DNA of 60,897 nucleotides from DATAVB01 sp040414495 (GCA_040414495.1 JBEDUI010000274.1:1-60897); one strand, 5' to 3'. Shown: positions 1-8,881, numbered from the stretch's first letter. Notes: generated by a model from the sequence alone, not told the origin. Numbers and translations: made by a program.

Positions 1-1
1 C

Positions 2-1408
2 TATTTCGGGCTCTATGCACTTCAGCACCGGGGCCAGGAGGCCGCCGGCATCGCGGTCAGCGACGGCAGCGCGTTGGTGGTCTTCAAGGACCTCGGGCTG
101 GTGGCCCAGGTCTTCGACGAGGCGACCCTGGCCAGCCTGCGGGGCCACATCGCGGTCGGCCACAACCGGTACTCCACCACCGGCGGCTCCAACTGGGAGA
201 ACGCCCAGCCGACCTTCCGCTCGACCGCCGCCGGGACGGGCCTGGCCCTGGCTCACAACGGAAATCTGGTCAACACGGCCGAGCTGGCCCGCCGGGCCGC
301 GGCCGACGGTGTGCCCGGCATGGACGGCGTCACCACCGACTCCGACGTGATCACCGGCCTGCTCGCGGCCAAGCCCGACCAGCCGATCGAGCTGGCCGCG
401 CTCGACCTGCTACCGCAGCTGCAGGGCGCGTTCTGCCTGGTCTTCTGCGACGAGAACACGCTCTACGCCGCCCGCGACGCGCAGGGCGTACACCCGCTCG
501 TGCTGGGTCGACTCGAGCGCGGCTGGGTCGTCGCCAGCGAGACCGCCGCGCTGGACATCGTCGGCGCGTCGATGGTCCGCGAGGTCGAGCCGGGCGAGCT
601 GATCGCGATCGACGCTGACGGGTTGCGCTCGCACCGGTTCGCGCCGCCGAAGCCGGCCGGTTGTCTCTTCGAGTACGTCTACCTGGCCCGCCCGGACACC
701 TCCATCTCCGGTCGCAGCGTGCACGCGACCCGGGTCGAGATCGGCCGCCGGCTGGCCCGCGAGCATCCGGTCGAGGCCGACCTGGTGATCCCGGTCCCGG
801 AATCCGGTACGCCGGCCGCGGTCGGATACGCCGAGCAGTCCGGGATCCCGTACGGCATCGGCCTGGTGAAGAACTCGTACGTCGGCCGTACCTTCATCCA
901 GCCATCGCAGACCATCCGCCAGCTGGGCATCCGGTTGAAGCTGAACCCGCTGCGGGACGTGATCCGGGGCAAGCGGCTGGTCGTGGTCGACGACACGATC
1001 GTCCGTGGCAATACCCAGCGGGCCCTGGTCCGGATGCTGCGCGAGGCCGGCGCGCTTGAGGTGCATGTACGGATCTCGGCACCGCCGGTGCAGTGGCCGT
1101 GCTTCTACGGCATCGACTTCGCCAGCCGGGCCGAGCTGATCGCCAACGGGGTCGACGTCGAGGGCATCCGGGCCTCGATCGGGGCCGACTCGCTCGGTTA
1201 CGTCTCGCTTGACAATCTGATCAGCGCCTCCGAACAGCCGCGTACCCGGTTGTGCCACGCCTGTTTCACCGGCGAGTACCCGATCCCGCTGCCGGCCGAA
1301 GAACTGCTCGGCAAGCACGTGCTGGAAGGCGTACCGCCGAAAGATTCAGGACGGGAGCCGGTACGTCAGGCTGGCGTCGGCGCGGCCGACGCGTTGCAGC
1401 GTCCCTGA
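2..1408 (+). CDS. purF: amidophosphoribosyltransferase, 5' end missing
   Basis: This gene encodes the first committed enzyme of purine synthesis, which makes 5-phosphoribosylamine from PRPP and glutamine. Frame 2 is open from the window edge and opens with YFGLYALQHRGQEAAGIA, a PurF N-terminal motif, so only the first few dozen residues, including the catalytic N-terminal Cys, lie outside. The glutaminase half is followed by a phosphoribosyltransferase half with the PRPP loop VVVDDTIVRGNT (about 976-1014). Cysteines in CLFEYVY, WPCFYG and LCHACFTGEYP fit the ligands of a 4Fe-4S type PurF. It ends 41 bases before purM on the same strand, so the two are probably one operon. Family assignment is certain. 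Confidence 0.97.
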   Translation, partial: YFGLYALQHRGQEAAGIAVSDGSALVVFKDLGLVAQVFDEATLASLRGHIAVGHNRYSTTGGSNWENAQPTFRSTAAGTGLALAHNGNLVNTAELARRAAADGVPGMDGVTTDSDVITGLLAAKPDQPIELAALDLLPQLQGAFCLVFCDENTLYAARDAQGVHPLVLGRLERGWVVASETAALDIVGASMVREVEPGELIAIDADGLRSHRFAPPKPAGCLFEYVYLARPDTSISGRSVHATRVEIGRRLAREHPVEADLVIPVPESGTPAAVGYAEQSGIPYGIGLVKNSYVGRTFIQPSQTIRQLGIRLKLNPLRDVIRGKRLVVVDDTIVRGNTQRALVRMLREAGALEVHVRISAPPVQWPCFYGIDFASRAELIANGVDVEGIRASIGADSLGYVSLDNLISASEQPRTRLCHACFTGEYPIPLPAEELLGKHVLEGVPPKDSGREPVRQAGVGAADALQRP

Positions 1409-1449
1409 GTTATGACCGAAGAGCAACCGAGCCGACGAACGGACAAGCC

Positions 1450-2508
1450 ATGAGCGGGTCGGACGCGAAGTCCCCCACATACGCCGCCGCCGGAGTCGAC
1501 ATCGACGCTGGCGAACGGGCCGTCGAGCTGATGAAGCCGTGGGTGGCCAAGGCCACCCGGCCTGAGGTGGTCGGCGGTCTCGGCGGGTTCGCCGGTCTGT
1601 TCTCGCTCGATCTGACGCGCTGGCACCGGCCCTTGCTGGCCTCCTCGACCGACGGCGTCGGTACGAAACTGGCGATCGCCCAGGCACTGGACAAGCACGA
1701 CACGATCGGCCTGGACCTGGTGGCCATGGTCGCCGACGATCTGGTCGTCTGTGGTGCCGAGCCGTTGTTTCTGCAGGACTACGTCGCCTGCGGCAAGGTC
1801 GTTCCGGAACGGCTGGCCGAGATCGTCGCCGGGATCGCCGAGGGCTGCCGGCTCGCCGGCTGCGCCCTCGTCGGCGGCGAGACCGCCGAGCACCCGGGGA
1901 TGTTGGATGAGGCGGAGTACGACGTGGCCGCGACCGCGGTCGGGATCGTGGAGACGACCGACGTGCTCGGCCCGGACCGGGTCCAGGTCGGTGACGCGAT
2001 CGTCGCGCTCGGCTCGTCCGGTCTGCATTCCAACGGCTTCTCGCTGGTACGGCACGTGCTGGCGCAGGCCGGGTTGGCGCTGGAGTCCACGCCGGCCGAC
2101 CTCGATGCGCCGCTGGGTGAGGTGCTGCTGACCCCGACCCGGATCTACAGCAAGGACTGCCTGGCGCTGGCCCCCGCGGCCGACGTGCATGCCTACGCGC
2201 ACGTCACCGGTGGCGGCCTGGCCGGAAACCTGGCCCGGGTACTGCCGCCTCGGGTGGACGCCCTGATCGACCGCTCGACCTGGCAGCCCGGCCCGATCTT
2301 CGAGCTGCTGCGCACGGTCGGTCAGATTGACCAGCCGGAGATGGAGCGGACCTTCAACATGGGGGTCGGCATGGTGGCCGTGCTGCCGGGCGGCCACACC
2401 GATGCCGCGCTGACCCTGTTACGGGAGCGCGGGATCGAGTCGTGGGTGGCCGGCGAGATCGTGGCCGGAACCGGCAAGGTCCAACTGCGGGGCCGGCACA
2501 AGCAGTAA
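1450..2508 (+). CDS. purM: phosphoribosylformylglycinamidine cyclo-ligase (AIR synthetase)
   Basis: PurM converts FGAM to aminoimidazole ribonucleotide using ATP, the fifth step of purine synthesis. The 352-residue product has the usual family length. It contains the N-terminal TYAAAGVDIDAGERAVELMK stretch, the DGVGTKLAIA motif, the DLVVCGAEPLFLQDY block and the C-terminal HVTGGGLAGNLARVLP and NMGVGMVAVL segments. The reading frame is open further upstream, but the ATG at 1450 aligns with the family start and lies just after the purF stop. Co-transcription with purF is likely. Confidence 0.97.
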   Translation: MSGSDAKSPTYAAAGVDIDAGERAVELMKPWVAKATRPEVVGGLGGFAGLFSLDLTRWHRPLLASSTDGVGTKLAIAQALDKHDTIGLDLVAMVADDLVVCGAEPLFLQDYVACGKVVPERLAEIVAGIAEGCRLAGCALVGGETAEHPGMLDEAEYDVAATAVGIVETTDVLGPDRVQVGDAIVALGSSGLHSNGFSLVRHVLAQAGLALESTPADLDAPLGEVLLTPTRIYSKDCLALAPAADVHAYAHVTGGGLAGNLARVLPPRVDALIDRSTWQPGPIFELLRTVGQIDQPEMERTFNMGVGMVAVLPGGHTDAALTLLRERGIESWVAGEIVAGTGKVQLRGRHKQ

Positions 2509-2791
2509 TCCGAGTACGTACGGAGCAGAGCTGTCGTACGCCGGCAGCGAACGCTCGCGTCCGAAAGTGACGCGGCGTTTGCAAGCAACCGCGCCGCACT
2601 CAGCAAATCAGTGACATCGCCGACAACCGCCGTACTGACGACAGATCAGCAGGCGCGCTGAAGCTCGAACGTGACCGGAACTGATCCCGAAAGATCGAAA
2701 ACAAGTCCGTATGCGCGCTCAACGCCGGCAGGGCACGCATCAAACACATGCCTATGCCGGCGTCGCAGCAGCGTCCGAGTGCCCGCTTGAC
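2509..2791. other. intergenic region between convergent purM and DUF3073 genes
   Basis: This 283-base stretch lies between the purM stop and the stop of the oppositely oriented DUF3073 gene. It is somewhat less GC-rich than its neighbours. I see no convincing hairpin terminator, RNA gene or open frame with coding character in it. Confidence 0.4.
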
Positions 2792-2971
2792 TCAGCCCGA
2801 GGACCGTTCCCAGCGGGCGTACTCGTCCTCTTCGTCCTCCGACTCACGTCGAGCCGCAGGCTCGCCGCCCGACAGCTCACGTTGGAGCTTGTCGTAGTCC
2901 GGCTCGTGGCTTGAGTACTTCAGCTCACGCGCGACTTTCGTCTGCTTGGCCTTCGCTCGGCCGCGCCCCAT
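2792..2971 (-). CDS. DUF3073 family small basic/acidic protein
   Basis: This is a 59-residue protein beginning MGRGRAKAKQTKVARELKY, the hallmark of the actinobacterial DUF3073 family. A lysine/arginine-rich N-terminal half is followed by a strongly acidic tail (ESEDEEDEY), giving a charge-segregated, probably largely disordered protein. The function of the family is unknown. The ATG at 2971 is preferred over one six codons upstream because it matches the conserved family start. Its position next to purM is the arrangement I recall from Streptomyces. Confidence 0.85.
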   Translation of the reverse strand: MGRGRAKAKQTKVARELKYSSHEPDYDKLQRELSGGEPAARRESEDEEDEYARWERSSG

Positions 2972-3133
2972 GGCTCGACCCCCTCGCACAGAACTCGGGG
3001 CGGCCTTCAGCGGCCCCGATCAATGCCATCCGTTAATACAGCCAGGCTACCGTGCCTGGGCCGAAGATTCACGCCAGCCCGGGCATTAACGGTGCGCCTT
3101 CTGCCGCAGCCTGTTGCACCGCAAGATCGGACG

Positions 3134-4213
3134 TTAGTGCGGCAGCAGGATGGTGCGCAACCGCCCTACGTCCGCGATCCGGCGCTCGGCCAATCGGTCG
3201 GCCGCGACCGCCGGCGGGACGCCCTCCTCGGCCGAGAGCCCGAAGATCCGCCGGCTTGTGTCGTAGATCCCGGCGGCCTTGGCCTTGGCCCGTTCGAAGC
3301 TGAAACCTTCGATCTCGTCGGCGACCTGGATGACTCCGCCGGAGTTGACCACGTAGTCGGGGGCGTAGAGCACGCCGGCATCCGCGAGCACCTTCTCGAT
3401 GCCGGGATGGGCGAGCTGGTTGTTGGCCGCGCCGCAGACGATCGAGGCGCGCAGCACCGACACCGTCTCGTCGTCGAGCGCGTGACCTAGCGCACAGGGC
3501 GCGTACACATCGAGGTCGCCACGGACCAGGGCGGCGACGTCGGCGACGCGCTCCACCTCCGGATGCGCGGTCGTGATCGCCGCGACCGCGTGCTCGTTCA
3601 CGTCGGTGATCACGACCCGGGCGCCGTCCTTGAGTAGATGATCGACCAGATGCCGGCCGACCTTGCCAACGCCGGCGATGCCGACCGTCCGGCCGTGCAG
3701 AGTCGGCGCACCCCACAGGTGTTCGGCGCTGGCCCGCATGCCCTGGCAGACGCCGAACGCGGTGAGGATCGAGGAGTCACCGGCCCCGCCGTGCTCCGGC
3801 GAACGGCCGGTCACCCAGCGGGTCTCGCGGGCGATCACGTCCATGTCCTGCACGTAGGTGCCGACATCGCAGGCGGTGATGTACCGGCCGCCGAGTGATT
3901 GGATGAACCGGCCGTACGCGCGCAGCAGCGCCTCGGTCTTGAGCGTCGCGGGGTCACCCCAGATCACGGCCTTCCCGCCGCCGTGGTCGAGTCCGGCCAG
4001 CGCGTTCTTGTAGGCCATGGCCCGGGCAAGGTTCAGCGCGTCGTCGACCGCCTCGTCCTCGGTGGCGTAGGGGTAGAACCTCGTGCCACCGAGCGCCGGG
4101 CCGAGCGCGGTGGAGTAGATGGCGATGATGGCCTTGAGCCCGCTGCCAGGGTCCTGGCAGAACACGACCTGCTCATGCTGGGTTGCCTGTAGGTCGTGGG
4201 TAAAGACGCTCAT
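3134..4213 (-). CDS. vdh: branched-chain amino acid (valine/leucine) dehydrogenase
   Basis: This 359-residue enzyme is a member of the Glu/Leu/Phe/Val dehydrogenase family. It would oxidatively deaminate valine or leucine to the 2-oxo acid with NAD+, feeding branched-chain acyl-CoA pools. Visible signatures are the substrate segment GPALGGTRFYPY, the catalytic-lysine region NALAGLDHGGGKAVIWGDP, and the Rossmann motif VGIAGVGKVGRHLVDHLL. The ATG at 4213 follows a GGGAGA ribosome binding site; the frame extends upstream but lacks such a site. Valine versus leucine preference cannot be settled by eye; the symbol rests on the position beside bldC. Confidence 0.9.
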   Translation of the reverse strand: MSVFTHDLQATQHEQVVFCQDPGSGLKAIIAIYSTALGPALGGTRFYPYATEDEAVDDALNLARAMAYKNALAGLDHGGGKAVIWGDPATLKTEALLRAYGRFIQSLGGRYITACDVGTYVQDMDVIARETRWVTGRSPEHGGAGDSSILTAFGVCQGMRASAEHLWGAPTLHGRTVGIAGVGKVGRHLVDHLLKDGARVVITDVNEHAVAAITTAHPEVERVADVAALVRGDLDVYAPCALGHALDDETVSVLRASIVCGAANNQLAHPGIEKVLADAGVLYAPDYVVNSGGVIQVADEIEGFSFERAKAKAAGIYDTSRRIFGLSAEEGVPPAVAADRLAERRIADVGRLRTILLPH

Positions 4214-4699
4214 GGGTGTCTCCCGTTGAGGTGGTTGGTGCCGTGCGAGCGACAAGGCAGGGTCGGGGATGGATCGCACCCGTCGACCCTGGCGATGTGC
4301 TCGTTACCGGCCATCTAAAGGCCTTTCCGATGACCCGCGCACTGAGTCCTGCATTGGGCCGTCTTCTGGCATCACCTTAGAACTACGAAGCGTTTCAGCG
4401 TTGCAATGTACGGGTTGTCACCGACTCGTCACCTCTCGTACGAGATCCGCCCGTCTGCACCTCCCGGACGAGGCCCGCGAGGCGTACCGTAGAGCGTGCG
4501 TTTGCCACATTTTGTACGTCCGGTTTGCCGATATCGTCCACCGGCAAAACGCCGCGTTGCGGTTAGGTTGCGTAGCGGTTGCCAGGCGGAGCGAAATTGC
4601 GCTGGCCGGGCTATTTGAACGTTGTAGGAAAATGGTGCATAATGGGCGCTGGCCGGCAAATTTCCCCACCGCGCCGACCGGGGGCAGAAGGGACGAACC
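4214..4699. promoter_or_regulatory. divergent regulatory region between vdh and bldC
   Basis: This 486-base non-coding stretch separates divergent vdh and bldC. It holds a good bldC promoter (listed separately) and a weak dyad TTTGCCG...CGGCAAA at about 4530-4550 of unknown role. The open frames crossing it in both directions have no ribosome binding site or recognisable protein content. Confidence 0.5.
4615..4643 (+). promoter_or_regulatory. candidate bldC promoter (-35 TTGAAC, -10 CATAAT)
   Basis: The -35 box TTGAAC at 4615-4620 and -10 box CATAAT at 4638-4643 are separated by exactly 17 bases, the optimal housekeeping-sigma spacing. The predicted start near 4650 gives a roughly 50-base leader before the bldC ATG. 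This is a sequence match only. Confidence 0.5.
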
Positions 4700-4915
4700 A
4701 TGACCACTCGCACGAGCACTGACGCCGAGCCATTGTTGACACCAGCTGAGGTTGCGACGATGTTCCGAGTCGACCCGAAGACGGTGACTCGTTGGGCGAA
4801 GGCAGGAAAGCTCACCTCCATCCGCACACTGGGCGGACACCGCCGCTACAAGGAGTCCGAAGTCCGGACGCTGCTCGGCGGAGGCAGCGAGACCGAGACG
4901 ACGGCCGACATCTAA
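4700..4915 (+). CDS. bldC: developmental transcriptional regulator BldC (MerR-type HTH)
   Basis: This 71-residue protein consists almost wholly of a MerR-like winged helix, LLTPAEVATMFRVDPKTVTR followed by WAKAGKLTSIRTLGGHRRYKESEV. It is nearly identical in that core to Streptomyces BldC as I remember it. BldC binds DNA cooperatively without an effector domain and, in Streptomyces, holds back premature sporulation. Whether this organism has aerial development is not shown by the window. A strong bidirectional-looking hairpin follows the gene. Start choice is unambiguous. Confidence 0.95.
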   Translation: MTTRTSTDAEPLLTPAEVATMFRVDPKTVTRWAKAGKLTSIRTLGGHRRYKESEVRTLLGGGSETETTADI

Positions 4916-4963
4916 GTCGCCGTCAAGCAAGTAAATACTTCGGGCGTAATAAATATGACGGGC

Positions 4964-5008
4964 ACAACGCCGCGTCGCTGACCAATACGGTCGGCGGCGC
5001 GGCGTTGT
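4964..5008 (+). terminator. stem-loop terminator after bldC
   Basis: ACAACGCCGCG at 4964-4974 pairs perfectly with CGCGGCGTTGT at 4998-5008. The loop contains a second small stem (GACC...GGTC), and a T-rich run GTTTGTGT follows. Its position 50 bases after the bldC stop supports an intrinsic terminator. Confidence 0.75.
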
Positions 5009-5089
5009 TTGTGTCCGGTTTCGTGCGAACCGTTTCCGGGCTGTGGATGCTCCGGACTGGGGCGCCGCCGCGTGGACTACGGTTCTGGC

Positions 5090-5887
5090 GTGGCAGCTGA
5101 GGCATTTTTCGTACGTCTTGCTGACCGTGACGCGACGGGCGAACGGTTCCGCGCTACCGAACACACCGAGGGGCCGTGGGGCGCCGGTCTGCAACATGGC
5201 GGGCCACCGGCGGCGTTGCTCGGCCGTGCCGCCGAGGCGGCATCTGGCAACGACAGTTGGATCACCGCCCGGGTCGCGGTCGACATCCTCGGTCCGATCC
5301 CGGTGGGCGAGCTGACCGTACGGGCCGACGTGGTCCGTCCGGGTCGCAGCGTGGAGCTCATCCAGGCCGAGTTACGCGCCGGAGAGCGGGCGGTCGCGGC
5401 CGCCCGGGCCTGGCGGATCCGTACCGCCCCGGACGTGGTGAAGCCGACCGCGCCGACCCAGGTTCCGCCCTTGCCCGACACCGCCGACCAGGTGACCTGG
5501 CCCGGCGGATATGTCGCGGCGATCGAGTGGCGGTACGCCGTGGGCGGTTTCGACGTGCTCGGCCCGGCCACGGTATGGACGCGGCCACGGGTCGATCTGG
5601 TCGCCGGGGAGTCGATGTCGCCGCTGCAGCGGGTGCTGCTCGTGGCCGACTCCGGCAACGGCGCCAGCAGTGAACTACCGCTGTCGGATTTCCTGTTCAT
5701 CAACCCCGAGGTGAGCGTGCACCTGCACCGGATGCCGGTGGGCGAATGGATCGGTCTGCAGGCCAGCACGGCTATCAGCGCCGACGGCGTCGGGTTGGCC
5801 GAATCCCGGCTGTTCGACCGGCAGGGCGCGATCGGGCGCGGCGCGCAGCCGCTTCTGGTCGGTCCGCGGGAGCCCGGGGTGGGCTGA
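5090..5887 (+). CDS. thioesterase family protein (TesB-like hotdog fold)
   Basis: This protein of about 265 residues has the acyl-CoA thioesterase pattern of the 4HBT_3/TesB-like families: an N-terminal segment ending in GPWGAGLQHGGPPAALLGRA, then alternating strands such as ARVAVDILGPIPVGELTVRADVVRPGRS cut by short helices, and a second hotdog-like half. It probably hydrolyses an acyl-CoA, substrate unknown. GTG at 5090 (VAAEAFFVRL) is taken as the start. GTG at 5072 is an alternative, and the frame is open back to 5009, where it would overlap the bldC terminator. Confidence 0.75.
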   Translation: MAAEAFFVRLADRDATGERFRATEHTEGPWGAGLQHGGPPAALLGRAAEAASGNDSWITARVAVDILGPIPVGELTVRADVVRPGRSVELIQAELRAGERAVAAARAWRIRTAPDVVKPTAPTQVPPLPDTADQVTWPGGYVAAIEWRYAVGGFDVLGPATVWTRPRVDLVAGESMSPLQRVLLVADSGNGASSELPLSDFLFINPEVSVHLHRMPVGEWIGLQASTAISADGVGLAESRLFDRQGAIGRGAQPLLVGPREPGVG

Positions 5888-5950
5888 CTCACGCCCCGTC
5901 GTACCGTCGCGATGACATCATGACGGGACAAACCTGAGCGGGAGGTCCAG

Positions 5951-7123
5951 TTGGCTGCGCGCGAACCGCTGGTGGAACGGATGCAGTCCTTCGGCGAGAC
6001 GATCTTCGCGGAGATGACGGCGCTCGCGATCCGACTCGGCGCACTCAACCTGGGTCAGGGTTTCCCCGACACCGACGGCCCAGCCGCCATGCTCAAGGTC
6101 GCCACCGACGCCATCGCCGGCGGCGTGAACCAGTACCCGCCCGGGCCCGGCGTACCGCAGCTGCGCGAAGCTGTGGCGCGGCACCGTGCCCGGCTTTACG
6201 GCCTGGAGTACGACCCGGCCAGCGAGGTCTTCGTCACCGTCGGTGCCACCGAGGCGGTGTCGGCCACCGTGCTCGCCACCTGCGAGCGGGGCGACGAGGT
6301 CGTGGTCTTCGAACCCTTCTACGACTCGTACCCGGCGGTGATCGCGCTTTCGGGTGCGACCCGGCGGGTGGTGACGTTGCGACCGGACGGGCCGACCGGC
6401 CGGTTCACGTTCGACCCGGACGAACTGCGTGCCGCGATCGGACCGCGTACCCGGCTGATGCTGATCAACAGCCCGCACAACCCGACCGGGACCGTCTTCA
6501 ACCGGGACGAGCTGGCGCTCATCGCGCAGCTGTGCGTCGAGCACGATCTATACGCCGTGACTGACGAGGTCTACGAGCACCTCACGTTCGACGGGGCCGA
6601 GCATCTGCCGCTGGCGTCGTTCCCGGGGATGCGGGAGCGGACGTTCTCGATCTCCTCGGCTGGCAAGACGTTCTCGGTGACCGGGTGGAAGACCGGCTGG
6701 GTCTGCGCGCCACCGGAGCTGATCACCGCGGTGCAGACGGTCAAGCAGTTCACGACGTTCACCGCCAACGGCGCGCTGCAGTTGGCCGTCGCGCATGCGC
6801 TGGACAACGAGCTGGACTGGGTGCAGGCGCAGCGCGCCGCTCTGCAGGGCAAGCGCGACCGGCTCGCGGCCGGGCTGAGTCGAGCCGGATTCGAGGTGCA
6901 CCAGCCGGCCGGCACGTACTTCGTGCAGGCCGACGTACGGCCGCTCGGCTTCGACGACGGAACGGCGTTCGCCCGCTCCTTGCCCGAGCGCGCCGGCATT
7001 GTGGCGATTCCGAGTTCGGTGTTCTACGACGACGTCAAAGCCGGGCAGCCGTTCGTGCGGTTCGCGTTCTGCAAGAAGGACGAGGTCATCGACGAAGCGG
7101 TCGAGCGGTTGACCCGTCTGTAG
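5951..7123 (+). CDS. PLP-dependent class I/II aminotransferase
   Basis: This 390-residue fold-type I aminotransferase carries the LNLGQGFPDTDGP N-terminal motif, the NSPHNPTGTVF substrate/PLP segment, DEVYEHLTFDG, and the PLP lysine in SSAGKTFSVTGWKTGW. The GQGFPD signature and length resemble the methionine/kynurenine (YbdL-like) and succinyldiaminopimelate (DapC-like) branches; the substrate is undecided. The TTG start at 5951 is chosen because GGGAGG lies at 5940-5945 and no ATG fits. It stands alone in orientation between the thioesterase and the oppositely oriented rpsD gene. Confidence 0.88.
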   Translation: MAAREPLVERMQSFGETIFAEMTALAIRLGALNLGQGFPDTDGPAAMLKVATDAIAGGVNQYPPGPGVPQLREAVARHRARLYGLEYDPASEVFVTVGATEAVSATVLATCERGDEVVVFEPFYDSYPAVIALSGATRRVVTLRPDGPTGRFTFDPDELRAAIGPRTRLMLINSPHNPTGTVFNRDELALIAQLCVEHDLYAVTDEVYEHLTFDGAEHLPLASFPGMRERTFSISSAGKTFSVTGWKTGWVCAPPELITAVQTVKQFTTFTANGALQLAVAHALDNELDWVQAQRAALQGKRDRLAAGLSRAGFEVHQPAGTYFVQADVRPLGFDDGTAFARSLPERAGIVAIPSSVFYDDVKAGQPFVRFAFCKKDEVIDEAVERLTRL

Positions 7124-7269
7124 TTACGACTTGACGCAGCCGATCTGCTTCCGTCCGCGGCGCGCCGACAGTTTCATGATCATGCTCGGGCTGGGTTGTG
7201 GGTGCATGAGTCGAGCGGCCTGGCTGGATGAGCGCAGGAGTCGAGCGGCCGGGCTGGGCGGTGCCGGGG
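7124..7269. other. intergenic region with a short direct repeat
   Basis: The 146 bases between convergent genes contain two nearby copies of GAGTCGAGCGGCCKGGCTGG (first at about 7207, second at about 7231). No terminator with a clear T-run was seen. Confidence 0.35.
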
Positions 7270-7878
7270 TCAGCGGGAGTAGAACTCCACCACGAGTTGG
7301 TCGTCGCAGACGATCGGCACCTGTTCCCGTTCCGGCGCGGAGCGCACCTCGGCGTGCAGATTCGGCAGGTCCACCTCGAGGTACGGCGCGCGCACGTCGG
7401 GCGCGTAGCCGCCGGCCGCGGCGGTGAGGAACGGCAGCTTGCCCGAGCTGCGCGGGGTGACGTGCACGTGGTCGCCGGGTTCGAGCTGGTACGAGGGCCG
7501 GTCCACGATGTGGCCGCTCACCATGATGTGGCGGTGCACCACGAGCTGCCGGGCCTGATAGATCGTGCGGGCGAACCCGGCCCGCAGCACGGTCGCGTCC
7601 AACCGTAGTTCCAGCGCCGCGACCAGGTTGGCTCCGGTCTTGCCCGGCCGGCGCAATGCGGCGTCGAACGCGCGCCGTAGCTGGGCCTCGCTGACGTTGT
7701 ACTGGTGCCGCAGCCGCTGCTTCTCGCGCAGCCGGATCGCGTAGTCCGACGGATTGCGCCGCCGCCGGCCATGCTCGCCCGGCGGATAGGACCGCTTCTC
7801 CAGGTACTTCGCGCACTTCGGTGTCAACGCAATGCCCAGAGCGCGGGATCGACGCACCTTCGGACGGGGATGGTTCAC
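7270..7878 (-). CDS. rpsD: 30S ribosomal protein S4, zinc-free type
   Basis: This 202-residue S4 is the 16S rRNA-binding assembly protein. The N-terminal domain begins PKVRRSRALGIALTPK, then YPPGEHGRRRR, and the S4 RNA-binding domain follows (LELRLDATVLRAGFARTIYQ, ARQLVVHRHI). The zinc-binding CxxC pairs of some S4 proteins are absent. It resembles the stand-alone Streptomyces rpsD rather than the S4 encoded next to rpoA, so a second copy elsewhere is possible but cannot be judged here. The GTG start at 7878 follows GGAGG with good spacing. A near-consensus iron box lies 18-36 bases upstream of the start, an unusual place for a ribosomal protein gene. Confidence 0.93.
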   Translation of the reverse strand: MNHPRPKVRRSRALGIALTPKCAKYLEKRSYPPGEHGRRRRNPSDYAIRLREKQRLRHQYNVSEAQLRRAFDAALRRPGKTGANLVAALELRLDATVLRAGFARTIYQARQLVVHRHIMVSGHIVDRPSYQLEPGDHVHVTPRSSGKLPFLTAAAGGYAPDVRAPYLEVDLPNLHAEVRSAPEREQVPIVCDDQLVVEFYSR

Positions 7879-7895
7879 AGAACACCTCCAATGGA

Positions 7896-7914
7896 TTAGG
7901 TTAGCCTAACCTAG
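7896..7914. promoter_or_regulatory. iron box (DtxR/IdeR/DmdR-type operator)
   Basis: TTAGGTTAGCCTAACCTAG differs from the symmetric iron-box consensus TTAGGTTAGSCTAACCTAA at a single end base. It lies in the 63-base gap between divergent rpsD (start 7878) and the DUF2470 gene (start 7942), so an iron-bound DtxR-family repressor could block either promoter or both. The DUF2470 gene is the expected target because that domain occurs in haem and iron utilisation proteins. Confidence 0.85.
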
Positions 7915-7941
7915 ACAGATCCGACGGGGTGTGAGGCGGTC

Positions 7942-8880
7942 ATGGTGGAGATCCCGGGTCAGACCAACGCAAGTCGGAGCAACGCCGGCCCGTCCAGCGG
8001 GCGTCACGTCGTCGCAGGCCAGCACGACGCCGGCCAGGCTCGAAACGACGCGAGCCAGGCGACCGATGGCAACCAACCCGGGCCGAGCGCGGCCGAACGG
8101 GCCCGCACCCTGGCTCTCGGCGTCGTGACCGGCGTACTGCACCTGCCCGGCTTAGCCGGTGACGCAGCCGCAAGCGGCACCAAGGCGTACCGGGTCCAGC
8201 ACCTGACCGGCCGCGACGGCGAGGTGGCGCTGCTGGTGCAGAACGGAACCGAGCTGTACGACCGGCTGCGGCTGATCACCACCTCAACCGACCTGATCGA
8301 CGTGCCGAGCGTGCTGGACGTATTGGACGTGCCGCCGGGTCAGCTGTGCCTGCCGCGAGCCCGGTTGTGCATCACCGGGTGGATCGACGAGCCGCCGATG
8401 TCGGTGCAACGCCAACTGGCGGCGCGGATCGCGGGCGTGCGGCCACTTGGTTCGCTGCTGGATGTAGGGACCGGGTGGACGCTGTACCGGTTCGAGGTCG
8501 GCGAGATCCGGGTGACCACGGCCGCGGGCACCACGGTTGTCGATCCGGAGGACTTCGTCGCGGCGGAGCCGGACCCGCTGTACGAGGCTGAGGATCACGT
8601 CGTCGGGCACCTGGAGGCGCACCACCGCGACCAGACCATCGGGTATGCGCTGCGCCGGTTGGCCGACTGCACGATCACCGACGTGAACATTGTCGGGCTG
8701 GATCGGTACGGCTTGGATCTGCTGTGTGCGGTCGGGTCGGACTACGAGCCGTTACGGGCACCCTTCGGCTGCCGGGTGACCGACGACGATTCGTTGTCCA
8801 GGGCCCTCGGCGAATTGCTGCTTGACCGCTGCGGGGAAAAGCGGCCGTGCAATCGCCGAGGGCCCGGATTTTCCGGCTGA
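7942..8880 (+). CDS. DUF2470 domain protein, probable haem/iron-related
   Basis: This 312-residue protein has a low-complexity N-terminal 45 residues, a central segment with the outline of a split-barrel flavin/haem-binding fold (about 50-200), and a C-terminal DUF2470 domain (about 215-300: HLEAHHRDQTIGYALRRLAD, then GLDRYGLDLLCAVG and LRAPFGCRV). The same domain ends HugZ/HutZ-type haem utilisation proteins. Activity here is inferred, not shown. Its promoter region carries the iron box, which independently supports induction under iron starvation. It ends one base from the stop of the convergent substrate-binding protein gene. Confidence 0.75.
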   Translation: MVEIPGQTNASRSNAGPSSGRHVVAGQHDAGQARNDASQATDGNQPGPSAAERARTLALGVVTGVLHLPGLAGDAAASGTKAYRVQHLTGRDGEVALLVQNGTELYDRLRLITTSTDLIDVPSVLDVLDVPPGQLCLPRARLCITGWIDEPPMSVQRQLAARIAGVRPLGSLLDVGTGWTLYRFEVGEIRVTTAAGTTVVDPEDFVAAEPDPLYEAEDHVVGHLEAHHRDQTIGYALRRLADCTITDVNIVGLDRYGLDLLCAVGSDYEPLRAPFGCRVTDDDSLSRALGELLLDRCGEKRPCNRRGPGFSG

Positions 8881-8881
8881 A

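Noticed and set aside
4418..5197. Long minus-strand open frame across the vdh-bldC gap and bldC
   Set aside because: It runs antisense through bldC and its terminator, has no ribosome binding site and reads as low-complexity Arg/Ser-rich shadow.
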